NCBI GenBank assembly: GCA_046758005.1
Contig: JBHHZJ010000004.1
Location: 1 to 64,000 of the forward strand
Length of the DNA: 64,000 nucleotides
Direction of reading: 5' to 3'
DNA from: JBHHZJ01 sp046758005
GTDB lineage: Bacteria; Pseudomonadota; Alphaproteobacteria; Kiloniellales; J153
The position numbers were made by a program, and so were the translations under genes. Shown here in pieces: positions 35,347 to 44,682 of this stretch. The notes under the pieces were generated by a model, which saw only the letters and a list, made by a program, of their open reading frames with translations, did not search any database and was not told where the DNA came from. Numbering within the stretch: position 1 is the first letter of the stretch; the number at the start of each line of letters is the position of its first letter.

Positions 35347-36081
35347 GTGGACCTCGCCGCGCTCGCTTTCGCATTGGCCGCCGTTACGCTCGGCGCGGTC
35401 GTGCGCGGCTACAGCGGCTTCGGCTCTTCGCTCATCTGGATGAGCAGCCTGTCGCTGGTGTTCGCTCCCGTCCTGGTCGTGCCCGCGGTCTACATTCTCG
35501 AGGTTCTGGCGAGTGGCCGGCTCTTGCCGGCGGTCTGGAGGGAGGCCGACTGGCGCTCGATCAAATGGCTTTTGCTCGGCACGCTTCTCGGCACGCCGCC
35601 CGGCCTTTATCTGCTCTCGACGCTTCCTGCCGCACCCGTGCGGGTGGCCATTTCGCTCGTCGTGTTCGGCGCGACGCTGCTGATCTGGCGCGGCTTCGCC
35701 TTGAAATCGGTGCCCGGGCCCGCGCCGACCGTTCTGACCGGTCTTGCGTGCGGGCTGCTCAATGGTTGGACCGGGATCGGCGGTCCGCCCGCGATCCTGT
35801 TTTATTTCTCCTCGCCCGCCGCCGTGGCGGTGTCGCGCGCCTCGCTGATCGCGTTTTTTCTGGCTATCGATGCCTTCGGCTTTGTCATGGCGACGACCCA
35901 GGGCCTCGTGACCGGACAGGTGCTGCTGCTCGCGGCCATCCTATCCGTGCCCGTCCTGCTCGGCATCACCGTGGGCAACCGCCGGTTCATCCGCACCGAG
36001 CCGGAATCGTTCCGCCGCTTCGTGCTGATCCTGCTCACGTTGCTCTCGCTCGCGGTGTTCGTGCGCGCGGTGATCGGGTGA
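35347..36081 (+). CDS. TauE/SafE-family sulfite exporter
   Basis: 244 residues with about eight helices in two repeats. The first repeat has GAVVRGYSGFGSSL and the second GLLNGWTGIGGPPAILFY, both hallmark TauE/SafE motifs. Members export sulfite or sulfoacetate, or take up related anions. Its position between xsc and ackA indicates removal of the sulfite produced by Xsc. The GTG start used has ggagg 9 bases upstream. The frame stays open to a GTG at 35281, which would add 22 charged residues. Confidence 0.88.
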   Translation: MDLAALAFALAAVTLGAVVRGYSGFGSSLIWMSSLSLVFAPVLVVPAVYILEVLASGRLLPAVWREADWRSIKWLLLGTLLGTPPGLYLLSTLPAAPVRVAISLVVFGATLLIWRGFALKSVPGPAPTVLTGLACGLLNGWTGIGGPPAILFYFSSPAAVAVSRASLIAFFLAIDAFGFVMATTQGLVTGQVLLLAAILSVPVLLGITVGNRRFIRTEPESFRRFVLILLTLLSLAVFVRAVIG

Positions 36082-36100
36082 GGCAGACCGGGATCTGACC

Positions 36101-37306
36101 ATGCGTGAGGCCATCGCCGTCTTGAACGCGGGTTCGTCGAGCCTGAAGTTCGCCTTGTTCCTGCTTCGCCCCGGCCGGGACCGGGCGCGGCGGGACCCCG
36201 TGTTGCTCCTGCGCGGCCAGATCGAGGGCATCGGGCGCGCGCCGCGCTTGCTGCTGCACGGCCGCAGCGGGCTCGCCTTTGTCGCGCCGCCCGCGCGAGC
36301 GGTCGCCGGCAGGGCGGCGGATCACGCCGGCGCGCTCGACCTTCTGTTGGATTGGTTCGAGGAGGACAGGGCCGGGCTCAGGATCGTGGCCGCGGGTCAC
36401 CGGGTCGTGCACGGCGGGGACGCCTACAACGCGCCGCAGCGGGTCGGGCCCGAGCTGATCGCCGCGCTCGCGGCGCTCGGACCTCTGGCGCCCCAGCACC
36501 AGCCGCACAACGTCGCCGCGATCGCGGCGCTTGCCGGGCGCCGGCCCGACCTGCCCCAGGTCGCCTGCTTCGATACCGCGTTCCACGCCACGCAGCCGCC
36601 GGTGGCCAGCACCCTGCCCCTGCCGCGCGGGCTGCGCGCGCGGGGCTTGCGCCGCTACGGCTTCCACGGCCTTTCCTACGAATACGTGCTGAGCGCGTTG
36701 CCGGGTCATTACGCCGGCCAAGCCGTCCCGCGCCGCGTCGTGGTCGCTCATCTCGGCAACGGCGCCAGCATGTGTGCGGTCGAGGGCGGGCGCAGCGTGG
36801 CCACGACCATGGGTTTTTCGGCCCTCGACGGGCTCATGATGGGGACCCGCTGCGGGTCGCTCGATCCCGGCGTGATCCTTCACCTCATGCGCGAGGAGGG
36901 CATGGACCTCGCGGCGCTCACGGCTCTCCTTTACGACAGGTCCGGACTTCTCGGCGTCTCGGGCATCAGCGCCGACATGCGCCGCCTCCTGGACAGCGAC
37001 CGGCCGGAGGCGGCGGAGGCGGTCGAGCTGTTCTGCTACCGCATTGCGCGCGAGCTGGGTTCCCTCGCGGCCGCGCTCGGCGGCCTCGACGCCCTCGTCT
37101 TCACGGGCGGCATCGGCGAGCACGCCGGCCCGGTCCGGGCCGCGGTCTGCCGGGGTGCGCGCTGGCTGGGCGTCGAGCTGGACGAGAACGCCAACGCGCT
37201 CGGCGGCCCGTGCCTCACCCGGCCGTCGAGCCCGGTCAAGGCCTGGGTCATTCCGACGAACGAAGAGCTCGTCATTGCCCGGCATACACGGACGCTGGTG
37301 GCGTGA
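36101..37306 (+). CDS. ackA: Acetate kinase
   Basis: 401 residues, usual length. N-terminal phosphate-binding NAGSSSLKF (residues 6-14), central FDTAFHATQP, HLGNGAS and the GTRCGSLDPGV segment, and C-terminal FTGGIGEH. It interconverts acetyl phosphate and ADP with acetate and ATP. It starts 19 bases after the exporter, so is probably in the xsc transcript, where it can harvest ATP from acetyl phosphate. It converges with pta 15 bases away. Confidence 0.93.
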   Translation: MREAIAVLNAGSSSLKFALFLLRPGRDRARRDPVLLLRGQIEGIGRAPRLLLHGRSGLAFVAPPARAVAGRAADHAGALDLLLDWFEEDRAGLRIVAAGHRVVHGGDAYNAPQRVGPELIAALAALGPLAPQHQPHNVAAIAALAGRRPDLPQVACFDTAFHATQPPVASTLPLPRGLRARGLRRYGFHGLSYEYVLSALPGHYAGQAVPRRVVVAHLGNGASMCAVEGGRSVATTMGFSALDGLMMGTRCGSLDPGVILHLMREEGMDLAALTALLYDRSGLLGVSGISADMRRLLDSDRPEAAEAVELFCYRIARELGSLAAALGGLDALVFTGGIGEHAGPVRAAVCRGARWLGVELDENANALGGPCLTRPSSPVKAWVIPTNEELVIARHTRTLVA

Positions 37307-37321
37307 CCGGGACGTGCGGGC

Positions 37322-38308
37322 TCACGCCAGGGCCAGGGCGATGGCGGCGGCGGCGACGATGTCGTCGACCGTGGCGCCGCGCGACAGGTCGCTGACCGGC
37401 TTCGCGAAGCCCTGCAGGACCGGGCCGATCGCCTGCGCGCCCGCCATGTACTGGGTCAGCTTGTAGCCCATGTTGCCGGCGTCCAGATCGGGAAAGATCA
37501 GCACGTTGGCGCGCCCGGCCACCGGGCTGTCGCCCTTGACCTTCTTGGCCGCGACGCTCTCGACGAGGGCGCTGTCTGCCTGGAGCTCGCCGTCGATGGC
37601 CAAGTCCGGCGCCCGCGCCTTGGCGATGTCCAGCGCCCGGGTCACCTTGTCCACGTGGGCGTGGCGGGCGCTGCCCTTGGTCGAGAACGACAGCAGCGCG
37701 ACGCGCGGCTCTTCGTGCAGCAGCCTCGCCGCGCTGGCCGCCGAGGCGAGCGCGATGTCGGCCAGCTCCTCCGGCCCGGGGTCGATGTTGAGCGCGCAGT
37801 CGGCGAAGACGAAGGCCTTGTCGCCCCGGCCCTGGAAGTCGGGAACGACCATCAGGAAGAAGCTGGACGGCGTGTGGATGCCCTGCGCGAGCCCGATCGC
37901 CAGCAGGCCCGCTTCGATCACGCGCCTGGTCGGGTTGGCGGCGCCGCCGATCATGGCGTCGGCGTGGCCGGCCTTGACCATCATCGCGCCGTAATAGAGC
38001 GGCTTGCGCGCGAGCCGCCGGGCCACCTTGACGTCCAGGTTGTCCCGGCCGGCCGCGTAGGCCTCGGCATAGGCCTCGAGCCGTTCGCCCTCGCGCGGGT
38101 CGATGGCGGCGATGCCGTCGAGCGCGACGCCCGCCCGCTCGGCCGCCGCCGCGAGCTCCTCGGGCGCGCCCAGCACGACCGCCCGCGCCATCCCTTCGTC
38201 GCGCAGGCGCCGCGCGGCCAGGACGACACGCTCGTCCTGGCCCTCGGGCAGCACCACGGTCAGGTTCCGGCCTTTCACCGATCGGGTCAGGTCTTCGATG
38301 ATGTCCAT
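37322..38308 (-). CDS. pta: Phosphate acetyltransferase
   Basis: 328 residues, single PTA_PTB domain (short Pta). Recognisable are VVLPEGQDERVV near the start, the mid-domain VKAGHADAMIGGAANPT and the C-terminal SPVAGRANVLIFPDLDAGN, which is the family signature. It makes acetyl-CoA from acetyl phosphate, routing Xsc-derived carbon into central metabolism. An ATG 18 bases upstream is an alternative. It runs leftward, converging with ackA and diverging from a citrate synthase gene across 160 bases that contain a 12-bp palindrome. Confidence 0.92.
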   Translation of the reverse strand: MDIIEDLTRSVKGRNLTVVLPEGQDERVVLAARRLRDEGMARAVVLGAPEELAAAAERAGVALDGIAAIDPREGERLEAYAEAYAAGRDNLDVKVARRLARKPLYYGAMMVKAGHADAMIGGAANPTRRVIEAGLLAIGLAQGIHTPSSFFLMVVPDFQGRGDKAFVFADCALNIDPGPEELADIALASAASAARLLHEEPRVALLSFSTKGSARHAHVDKVTRALDIAKARAPDLAIDGELQADSALVESVAAKKVKGDSPVAGRANVLIFPDLDAGNMGYKLTQYMAGAQAIGPVLQGFAKPVSDLSRGATVDDIVAAAAIALALA

Positions 38309-38359
38309 GCGCACCCGTGGCGCCATTGCGCGCGTGCGCCGCGCCGCCGCGAGCGTAGT

Positions 38360-38371
38360 TTGCGATCGCAA
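38360..38371. promoter_or_regulatory. 12-bp perfect palindrome between pta and the citrate synthase gene
   Basis: ttgcgatcgcaa, perfectly self-complementary, lies about 50 bases before the pta start and 100 before the citrate synthase start in a divergent promoter region. It is a plausible operator that could coordinate both genes. Confidence 0.4.
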
Positions 38372-38468
38372 GCTTGTAAACGCGCCGCCGCCTTGCCTTT
38401 CGCGACACGGTTTGGGACCATCGCGTCGCGTTCCGGGCTTCCGGAAACCCAGGGCCATAGGGGAAACG

Positions 38469-39611
38469 ATGAGCGACGGCGGCGATACGGCGGAAATCCA
38501 CCGCGGGCTGAAGGGCGTGTACCTCGACCGCTCGACCGCGACCTTCATCGACGGGCGCGCCGGCGAGCTGCGCTACCGCGGGTACTCGATCCACGACCTG
38601 GCGCGGCATTCGACCTTCGAGGAGACCGCCTACCTGCTGCTCCGGGGCGAGTTGCCGACGCGCGCGCAACTCGACGCGTTCGACTTGGAGCTGAAGGCCG
38701 GCCGCACCCTCCCCGCCCCCGTCTACGACATCATCCGCACGCTCAAGGACGCGCACCCCATGGACGTGCTGCGCACCGCGGTTTCGGCGTTGGCGGCCTT
38801 CGAGCCGGACGTCGCCGACACCTCGCCCGAGGCCACGCTGCGCAAGGGCATCCGCCTGACCTCGCAGGTGCCGATGATGGTCGCCGCGCACGCCCGCATC
38901 CGCGACGGGCGCGGCCCGGTGCCGCCGGACCCGCGCCTGCCGCACGCGGCCAACTTCCTGTACATGCTCACGGGCGAGGCGCCGGGCGCGGAGGCCGCCA
39001 GGCTCATGGACACCGACCTCGTGCTTCACGCCGAGCACGGCTCGAACGCCTCCTCGTTCACGGCGCGGGTCGTGATCAGCACGGAGGCCAACCTGCACGC
39101 GGCGATCACCGCCGCGGTCGCCGCCCTCTCCGGCCCGGCGCACGGCGGGGCGGCCGAGAACGTCATGCACATGGCCAAGGAGATCGGCGACCCGGCCAGG
39201 GCCGCCGACTACGTCAACGCCAAGCGCAAGAACCGCGAGCCGATCATGGGCTTCGGCCACCGGGTCTACCGCGCCGAGGACCCGCGCGCGCGCCACATCC
39301 GCGCCGGCGTCGAGCGCCTGTCGCGCGCGCTGGGCCAGCCCCAGTGGGTCGAGATCCTCCAGGCCGTGGTCGAGGCGATGGGCCGCTACGCCCGCCACGG
39401 CGTCAACGTCAACGTCGACTTCTACTCGGGCGTGGCCTACTTCCTGCTCGGGATTCCCGGGGACCTGTTCGTGCCGATCTTCGCCGTCGGGCGCGTGCCC
39501 GGCTGGACCCTCCAGGCGCTCGAGCAGCTCGAGCACAACATCCTGATCCGCCCGCTGCTCCGCTACGAGGGGCCCGCCCCGCGCCCCTACGTGCCGATCG
39601 AGCAGCGGTAA
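38469..39611 (+). CDS. Citrate synthase (or 2-methylcitrate synthase)
   Basis: 380 residues. Catalytic residues seen: His190 in HAEHGSNASSF, His225 in GPAHGGAAE, His264 in GFGHRVY and Asp317 in NVDFYSGV. The length and lack of the N-terminal NADH-regulatory beta domain place it in the short, type I-like/methylcitrate group. It condenses acetyl-CoA (or propionyl-CoA) with oxaloacetate. Next to xsc, ackA and pta it may draw off acetyl-CoA, though a methylcitrate role cannot be excluded from sequence. Confidence 0.9.
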   Translation: MSDGGDTAEIHRGLKGVYLDRSTATFIDGRAGELRYRGYSIHDLARHSTFEETAYLLLRGELPTRAQLDAFDLELKAGRTLPAPVYDIIRTLKDAHPMDVLRTAVSALAAFEPDVADTSPEATLRKGIRLTSQVPMMVAAHARIRDGRGPVPPDPRLPHAANFLYMLTGEAPGAEAARLMDTDLVLHAEHGSNASSFTARVVISTEANLHAAITAAVAALSGPAHGGAAENVMHMAKEIGDPARAADYVNAKRKNREPIMGFGHRVYRAEDPRARHIRAGVERLSRALGQPQWVEILQAVVEAMGRYARHGVNVNVDFYSGVAYFLLGIPGDLFVPIFAVGRVPGWTLQALEQLEHNILIRPLLRYEGPAPRPYVPIEQR

Positions 39612-39631
39612 GGTACGGTAGCCGCGGCCGG

Positions 39632-42600
39632 TCAGCCCAGTTCCGCAAGGAGCGTCCGGGCGTCCATCAGATCGGCCGTGTCCAAGCCCTCGGTGAACCA
39701 TTCGTAGACCGGCGCCAGGATTTCTCGGGCCTCAATGGTCTTGCCCTGCGCTTGCCACAGGCGGGCAAGATTGGTGGCCGCTCGAAGTTCCAACGCTCTC
39801 ACGCCCTGGTTCCGCGCGATTCCGATGGCCCGATCGAAGCACGCTTCGGCCTCAGGCCCGTTGTCTCGCGATTGCATAAGCAGGAGTTCACCCCTGAGGC
39901 GATGAAGCTCTGCCAGCCAATAGTGCGCGCCATGGCGCTCGCTGGCGACAAGCCCCTCGTCCAGCAGGGTCAGACCAATCTCGGGTCGGGCGACTGCGCC
40001 GAAGGCCTCCGCCAGAATGCCGAGCACATGTGACTCTTCGACCGTTCGCCCCGCCGACCGCCTGGCGCTCAGCGCGTCGTGCATCCGCCGGACGGCGGGT
40101 TCGGACCGGCCCTGCCGGATTTCGGCCCAGCCGCGGAGAATTTCTCCGGTCGTCAGGTCCTCGGAAAAGTCCCATTCGGCGGCCAGGGCCAAGAGCGCCT
40201 CGGCCCGTTCAAGGACCTTTTCCGGCTCCCTGCGGAACAGATGCACGAGGGTCGACTCGATCCAGGCAAGCGCCATCGAGGAAGGCTGATCGAGTTCGCG
40301 CGCAAGCCGTACAGCCTTGTCGATTCTTTCGAGCGCCCGATCGGGCCGGCCCGAGAGCCACAGGACGAGCGCAGCCGTGCCTTGGCCGCAAACGCAAGGG
40401 TCGTGTCCGGCAATGACGAAAGCCTGTTTGCGGTGTTCTTGCGGGCTGTATAGGGCGACGCCCTGGTCCACGTGATCCTGCGCGGCGGCGAATTTTCCAA
40501 GGTAGTAGAGCGTGGTCCACTGAGCGTGGTGGGCCTGCAACAACAGCGTCGAGTCCTCTTGGTCCCGGGCTAGGTCGAGCAGCTCCTGCGCCAGCTCGTG
40601 TGCGATCGAAAGGTTGGCGCGTGTTCGGTGACAGCGCCACAGGCCCCAAAGCACTGGAAACAGAAGAGACGTGTCCCCGGTTTCCTCGCACAGCTGTCGG
40701 GCCTCGCCGTAAACACGTCCCACATCCGGGGAGCTGGCACCCCTGGTGGCCTGCAGGGAAATACCCATGGCCAGCAACAGCATGGTCTTCTGGCGGCTAT
40801 GCTCCTTCGTCTTCGGTAGACTCTCGAGCAGGTCGAGCCCCTTTCTCAAGTGAGCGATCGCTTCGGTATTGGCGGAGCGCTCGATGGCGCGCTCGCCGGC
40901 TTGTTGCCAATACGGAATGGCCTGCGCCGCCAATCCAGCCTCGGTGTAGTGGTGCGCCAACCGCTCGGACTGCTCGGCCAGACGGCCGGCGAACGTCGCC
41001 TCGATCGCCTCGGCGATCTGCCGGTGCAACCCGGCCCGCCGCTCCTGGAGCAGGCTGCCGTAAGCGACCTCGTGGGTGAGGGCGTGCTTGAAGGTGTACT
41101 CGCGATCCGGGAACAACCGCGTCTCGTAGAGGAATTCGCCGGCTTGAAGGGCCGCCGACCCGCGGTCCAAATCCTCCTCCCGCAGGTCGGCGACCGCCTG
41201 CAACAGCACGCGGGGCACGTCCTTGCCGATTACGGCCGCCGTCTGAAGCAATCGTTTGTCCTCCGGCACCAGCCGGTCGATGCGCGCGGCCAGAACGCCT
41301 TGCACCGTGACCGGGACGCGCACGGATCCAACGTCCTCGACCAGTCGATAGGCGCCGGGGGTGCCCGCGAGGGCGCCGGTTTCGACCACGGTGCGAACGC
41401 TCTCCTCGACGAAGAAGGGGTTGCCCTCGGTGCGGGTGATCAGCAGCCGCTTGAGTCCCGCAAGGCCGGGATCGTCGCCCAAGAGACTGGCCAGCAGCTC
41501 GCCTGCGCTTTCGGGCGGCAGCGGGTCGATCCGCCGCTGGGTGTAGTAAGTCTTGCCGCCCCAGCCATGGCGGTATTCGGGACGGTAGTTGACCAGAAGA
41601 AGGATGCGGGCCGCGGGGAGGCTTTCCACCAAACTGTCCAGCACGGCTTGAGTCTCGCTGTCGATCCAGTGCAGGTCCTCGAAGACGAGCACCACGGGCT
41701 GAACCTGGCTCTCCCGCAGCAGCAGGCCCTTCACCGCATCCAGTGTGCGCCGGCGGCGTTGCGGTGGTTGTAGGGCCCTCCAATCCTGCTCGTCGACCGG
41801 CACATCCATGAGGACGAGCAAGGCAGCCAACGCCGACCTCAGGTTTTCGTCGAGGGTGAGCAGCTTCCCGGTGACCTTTTCCCGTATCCGGCGGATGTCG
41901 TCACGCGTGTCGATCCGGAAGTAGGCCTTCAGCAGATCGATGACCGGCAGGTAAGCGGTAGCCTTGCCGTAAGAGACCGACCCGCTCTCCAGGACCAGCC
42001 AATTCTCGGTGCGATGCGAGTGCGTGAACTCGTAGAACAGACGGGACTTGCCCACGCCGGGCTCGCCGACCACGGCGACGATTTGGCCCTGACCGCGCTC
42101 CGCCCGCGCGAGCGCCCGGTTGAGCGCTTCAAGTTCGGTGTCTCGCCCGACGAACCGGGTGAGCCCGCGCGCCACGGCGGCATGAAAGCGCGTCCGCATC
42201 GGCGCCGCTCCGGTGAGCTCGAACACTTCTATGGGCTGATCCAGGCCCTTGATCGGCACCGGGCCGAGGGAGCGCACCCGTACGAAGCCCTCGGCCAGGC
42301 GCAAGGTCTCGCCGGTGAGCCGAATCGCGCCGGGCAATCCGGTCTGTTCCATGCGGCCGGCAAGGTGAACCGTCTGCCCGATCGCGTCGTAATCCATGGT
42401 CAGGTCGTTGCCGATGGCGCGGACCACCACGTCCCCCGAGTTCAGCCCGACCCGGAGTCGCACCTCGACGCCGTGCTCCCGCCTGGTCCGTTCGGCCTGA
42501 GCGGCCATGGCTTCCTGCATGGCGAATGCGGCGTAGCAAGCCCTGACCGCGTGATCCTCGTGCGCCACTGGCGCTCCGAACAAAGCCATGATGCCGTCGC

Positions 42601-43057
42601 CAAGCACCTTGTTGACCGTCCCCTCGTAGCGGTGCACCGCCTCCATCATGGTCCGGATCACGCCGTCCAGGATCGCCCGGACCCGTTCCGGGTCGCTGTC
42701 CGCGATGAGCTCGAGCGAGCCCTTGATGTCCGCGAACAGCACGGTGACCTGCTTGCGCTCGCCCTCCATGGCGCTGCGCGAAGCTAGGATCTTGTGGGCC
42801 AAGTAAGGCGGCGTGTAACTGCTTGGCGCGCGTTCGGCCCGCACGGGGATGGGAGCCGTTGCCGTTACCCTTTCGCCGCGCCTGAGCGCCGCGACGGCGG
42901 CGAGCAGCCTCTTTCGATGGCCGAGCGAGGTTACGCCAAGCTCCTTGACGTCCTCGGCGGTAAGCGCCCGCAGCGTCTCGCCATCAATATGGTTCTCGGC
43001 GAAGACCTGAGCGTATTGTCCGAGGCCCAGGCCTTCCAGCCACGCTCCGACGTCCAC
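39632..43057 (-). CDS. SAM-domain class III nucleotidyl cyclase fused to AAA ATPase and TPR region
   Basis: 1141 residues from a GTG with aggaag 6 bases upstream. N-terminal SAM (sterile alpha motif) domain, residues 1-60. Class III cyclase domain about 102-280 with metal Asp110 (VLFADIKGS) and Asp154 (KVLGDGIMALFG). The canonical transition-state Asn is replaced by His in QTVHLAGRME, while the following Arg235 is kept. Then an AAA_16/STAND ATPase with Walker A GEPGVGKS, and a helical TPR-like C-terminal 500 residues. Such proteins are large signal transducers; cyclase activity needs testing. Follows an orphan kinase gene (92 bases). Confidence 0.88.
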   Translation of the reverse strand: MDVGAWLEGLGLGQYAQVFAENHIDGETLRALTAEDVKELGVTSLGHRKRLLAAVAALRRGERVTATAPIPVRAERAPSSYTPPYLAHKILASRSAMEGERKQVTVLFADIKGSLELIADSDPERVRAILDGVIRTMMEAVHRYEGTVNKVLGDGIMALFGAPVAHEDHAVRACYAAFAMQEAMAAQAERTRREHGVEVRLRVGLNSGDVVVRAIGNDLTMDYDAIGQTVHLAGRMEQTGLPGAIRLTGETLRLAEGFVRVRSLGPVPIKGLDQPIEVFELTGAAPMRTRFHAAVARGLTRFVGRDTELEALNRALARAERGQGQIVAVVGEPGVGKSRLFYEFTHSHRTENWLVLESGSVSYGKATAYLPVIDLLKAYFRIDTRDDIRRIREKVTGKLLTLDENLRSALAALLVLMDVPVDEQDWRALQPPQRRRRTLDAVKGLLLRESQVQPVVLVFEDLHWIDSETQAVLDSLVESLPAARILLLVNYRPEYRHGWGGKTYYTQRRIDPLPPESAGELLASLLGDDPGLAGLKRLLITRTEGNPFFVEESVRTVVETGALAGTPGAYRLVEDVGSVRVPVTVQGVLAARIDRLVPEDKRLLQTAAVIGKDVPRVLLQAVADLREEDLDRGSAALQAGEFLYETRLFPDREYTFKHALTHEVAYGSLLQERRAGLHRQIAEAIEATFAGRLAEQSERLAHHYTEAGLAAQAIPYWQQAGERAIERSANTEAIAHLRKGLDLLESLPKTKEHSRQKTMLLLAMGISLQATRGASSPDVGRVYGEARQLCEETGDTSLLFPVLWGLWRCHRTRANLSIAHELAQELLDLARDQEDSTLLLQAHHAQWTTLYYLGKFAAAQDHVDQGVALYSPQEHRKQAFVIAGHDPCVCGQGTAALVLWLSGRPDRALERIDKAVRLARELDQPSSMALAWIESTLVHLFRREPEKVLERAEALLALAAEWDFSEDLTTGEILRGWAEIRQGRSEPAVRRMHDALSARRSAGRTVEESHVLGILAEAFGAVARPEIGLTLLDEGLVASERHGAHYWLAELHRLRGELLLMQSRDNGPEAEACFDRAIGIARNQGVRALELRAATNLARLWQAQGKTIEAREILAPVYEWFTEGLDTADLMDARTLLAELG

Positions 43058-43149
43058 GGCGGCTTCCTGTCAAAAGTAAGGTATGTCCCGCCTTCGGACA
43101 CTATAGCATATCGGGCAAACGGCGCTTCGCTCGCGTGCATGCCGTCCGC

Positions 43150-44595
43150 CTACCCGTCCTCGGCCAGGGGCAGGCGCAGGGTGAAGACGGCGCCGCCGCC
43201 GGGCGCGTCGGCGACATCGACCTGCCCGCCCGAGGCGTCGGCGAAGCGCCTCACGATCGACAGGCCGAGCCCCGCGCCGGGGCGGCTGCGGTTCTTGCCG
43301 CGCCAGAAGCGGCGGAAGATCAGCTCGCGCTGCTCGGGCGGCACGCCCGGCCCCCTGTCGGCGACCTGGACCGTCCCGTCCGCGCCGACGTTGCACTCCA
43401 CGGTCGTGCCCGGCGGCGTGTGCGCCACCGCGTTCCCGATCAGGTTGCGCAGCGCCCGCGTGAGGGCGTTGCGGGTGCAGCGCACCCGGACCGGGCGCTC
43501 CGCGCCGCCGAGCGCGAGGGATTTGCCCTCCCCGTAAGCGACCGGCGCCATCAGCGAGATCGCCTCGGCGCAAGCGTCCTGCAGCGCCACCGCCTCGCTG
43601 TTGTCCGGGCCCATCGTCTCGAGCTCGGCCAGCTCGAGCAGCTGCGCGACGATGTCCGACATGGTCGCCACGTCCTCGCCGATGGACGCCGCGGCCTCCT
43701 TGTCCTCGAGCGTGTCCAGGTTGGCCCGGAGCACGGCCAGCGGAGTGAGCAGCTCGTGGGCCGCGTCGGCGCTGAACCGGCGCTGCGCGTCGAGTGCCCG
43801 GTCGAGCCGGTCGAGCGCGCCGTTCATGGCCTCGATGAGCGGCAGCAGCTCGCGCGGCATGCCCCCGGTGGGCAGGCGCTCGCCCGACGAGCGCGGACCG
43901 ATCGCGGCCGCGGATGCCGAGGCCCGGCGGATCGGGGCGATGGCGCGCCGCACGACCCCGAGCACCAGCACCGCGTACATCGCCGCGAAGATCACGGCGA
44001 GGCCGAGGAAAGTGGTGATCGTCGTGTGGTCGATCCGGTCCTTGAGGGCGGTCACGTCCGTGTAGATCTCGAAGACTCCCGCATTCGCGCCATAGTGCGT
44101 CGTCACCGGCACGTAGGTCTCGACCACATCGCGCTTGAAGACCTCGCCGGAAAAGGCGCTGATGCGGTCCTTGAACGATAGTTTGCTGCGCGCTTCGCCG
44201 TCGTGGGCGGCGGCGGCGAAGGCCGTATTGCCGGAAACGTGCTCGCCGATCTGCGCGGACTCGGTGGAATAGATGGTCAGCCCGTCGGTATTGTAGATCT
44301 TGACCTTGAGGACCGGCAGCTCCTCGGTCAGCGCCCGCAGCGTCTCGTGGATGGCGCGGGTCTCCGGGCGCGTGCGGAGCGCGTCCGGATCGAGTTCGGA
44401 GACCGAACTCAGATAAGCCCCGTAGCGCGACCACACCGCGTGCGACAGGGTTTTGGCGAGACCGATGTTGTGGCTCTCGGCCATCTCGATCAAGTCGCGC
44501 ACCGCGTATCGATTGAAGAAGGACGCGACCGCCACCATCGCCAGCATGAGGACGACGGCGCTGGCAATGGCGAGGTATCTGTAGATCCTGAACAT
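43150..44595 (-). CDS. Orphan membrane histidine kinase
   Basis: 481 residues. Helix at about 7-29, extracytoplasmic sensor of roughly 150 residues, second helix at about 195-215, a HAMP-like linker, then HisKA with the phospho-acceptor His in DAAHELLTPLAVL (the usual HELRTP has Leu in place of Arg). The ATPase domain has the N box (IGNAVAHTPPG), DRGPGVPP in place of DTGxG, and GAGLGLSIV. No response regulator gene is adjacent, so its partner lies elsewhere. It is preceded 87 bases upstream by the MocR-type gene on the same strand. Confidence 0.88.
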   Translation of the reverse strand: MFRIYRYLAIASAVVLMLAMVAVASFFNRYAVRDLIEMAESHNIGLAKTLSHAVWSRYGAYLSSVSELDPDALRTRPETRAIHETLRALTEELPVLKVKIYNTDGLTIYSTESAQIGEHVSGNTAFAAAAHDGEARSKLSFKDRISAFSGEVFKRDVVETYVPVTTHYGANAGVFEIYTDVTALKDRIDHTTITTFLGLAVIFAAMYAVLVLGVVRRAIAPIRRASASAAAIGPRSSGERLPTGGMPRELLPLIEAMNGALDRLDRALDAQRRFSADAAHELLTPLAVLRANLDTLEDKEAAASIGEDVATMSDIVAQLLELAELETMGPDNSEAVALQDACAEAISLMAPVAYGEGKSLALGGAERPVRVRCTRNALTRALRNLIGNAVAHTPPGTTVECNVGADGTVQVADRGPGVPPEQRELIFRRFWRGKNRSRPGAGLGLSIVRRFADASGGQVDVADAPGGGAVFTLRLPLAEDG

Positions 44596-44682
44596 TGGGC
44601 ACTCTGTGCGTTGCGCGGCGGTCGCCGACGCGGCCCGGCGCCTTGCCCCCGCGCGGGCCGGACCGGGGTCGCGAGACCGCAG

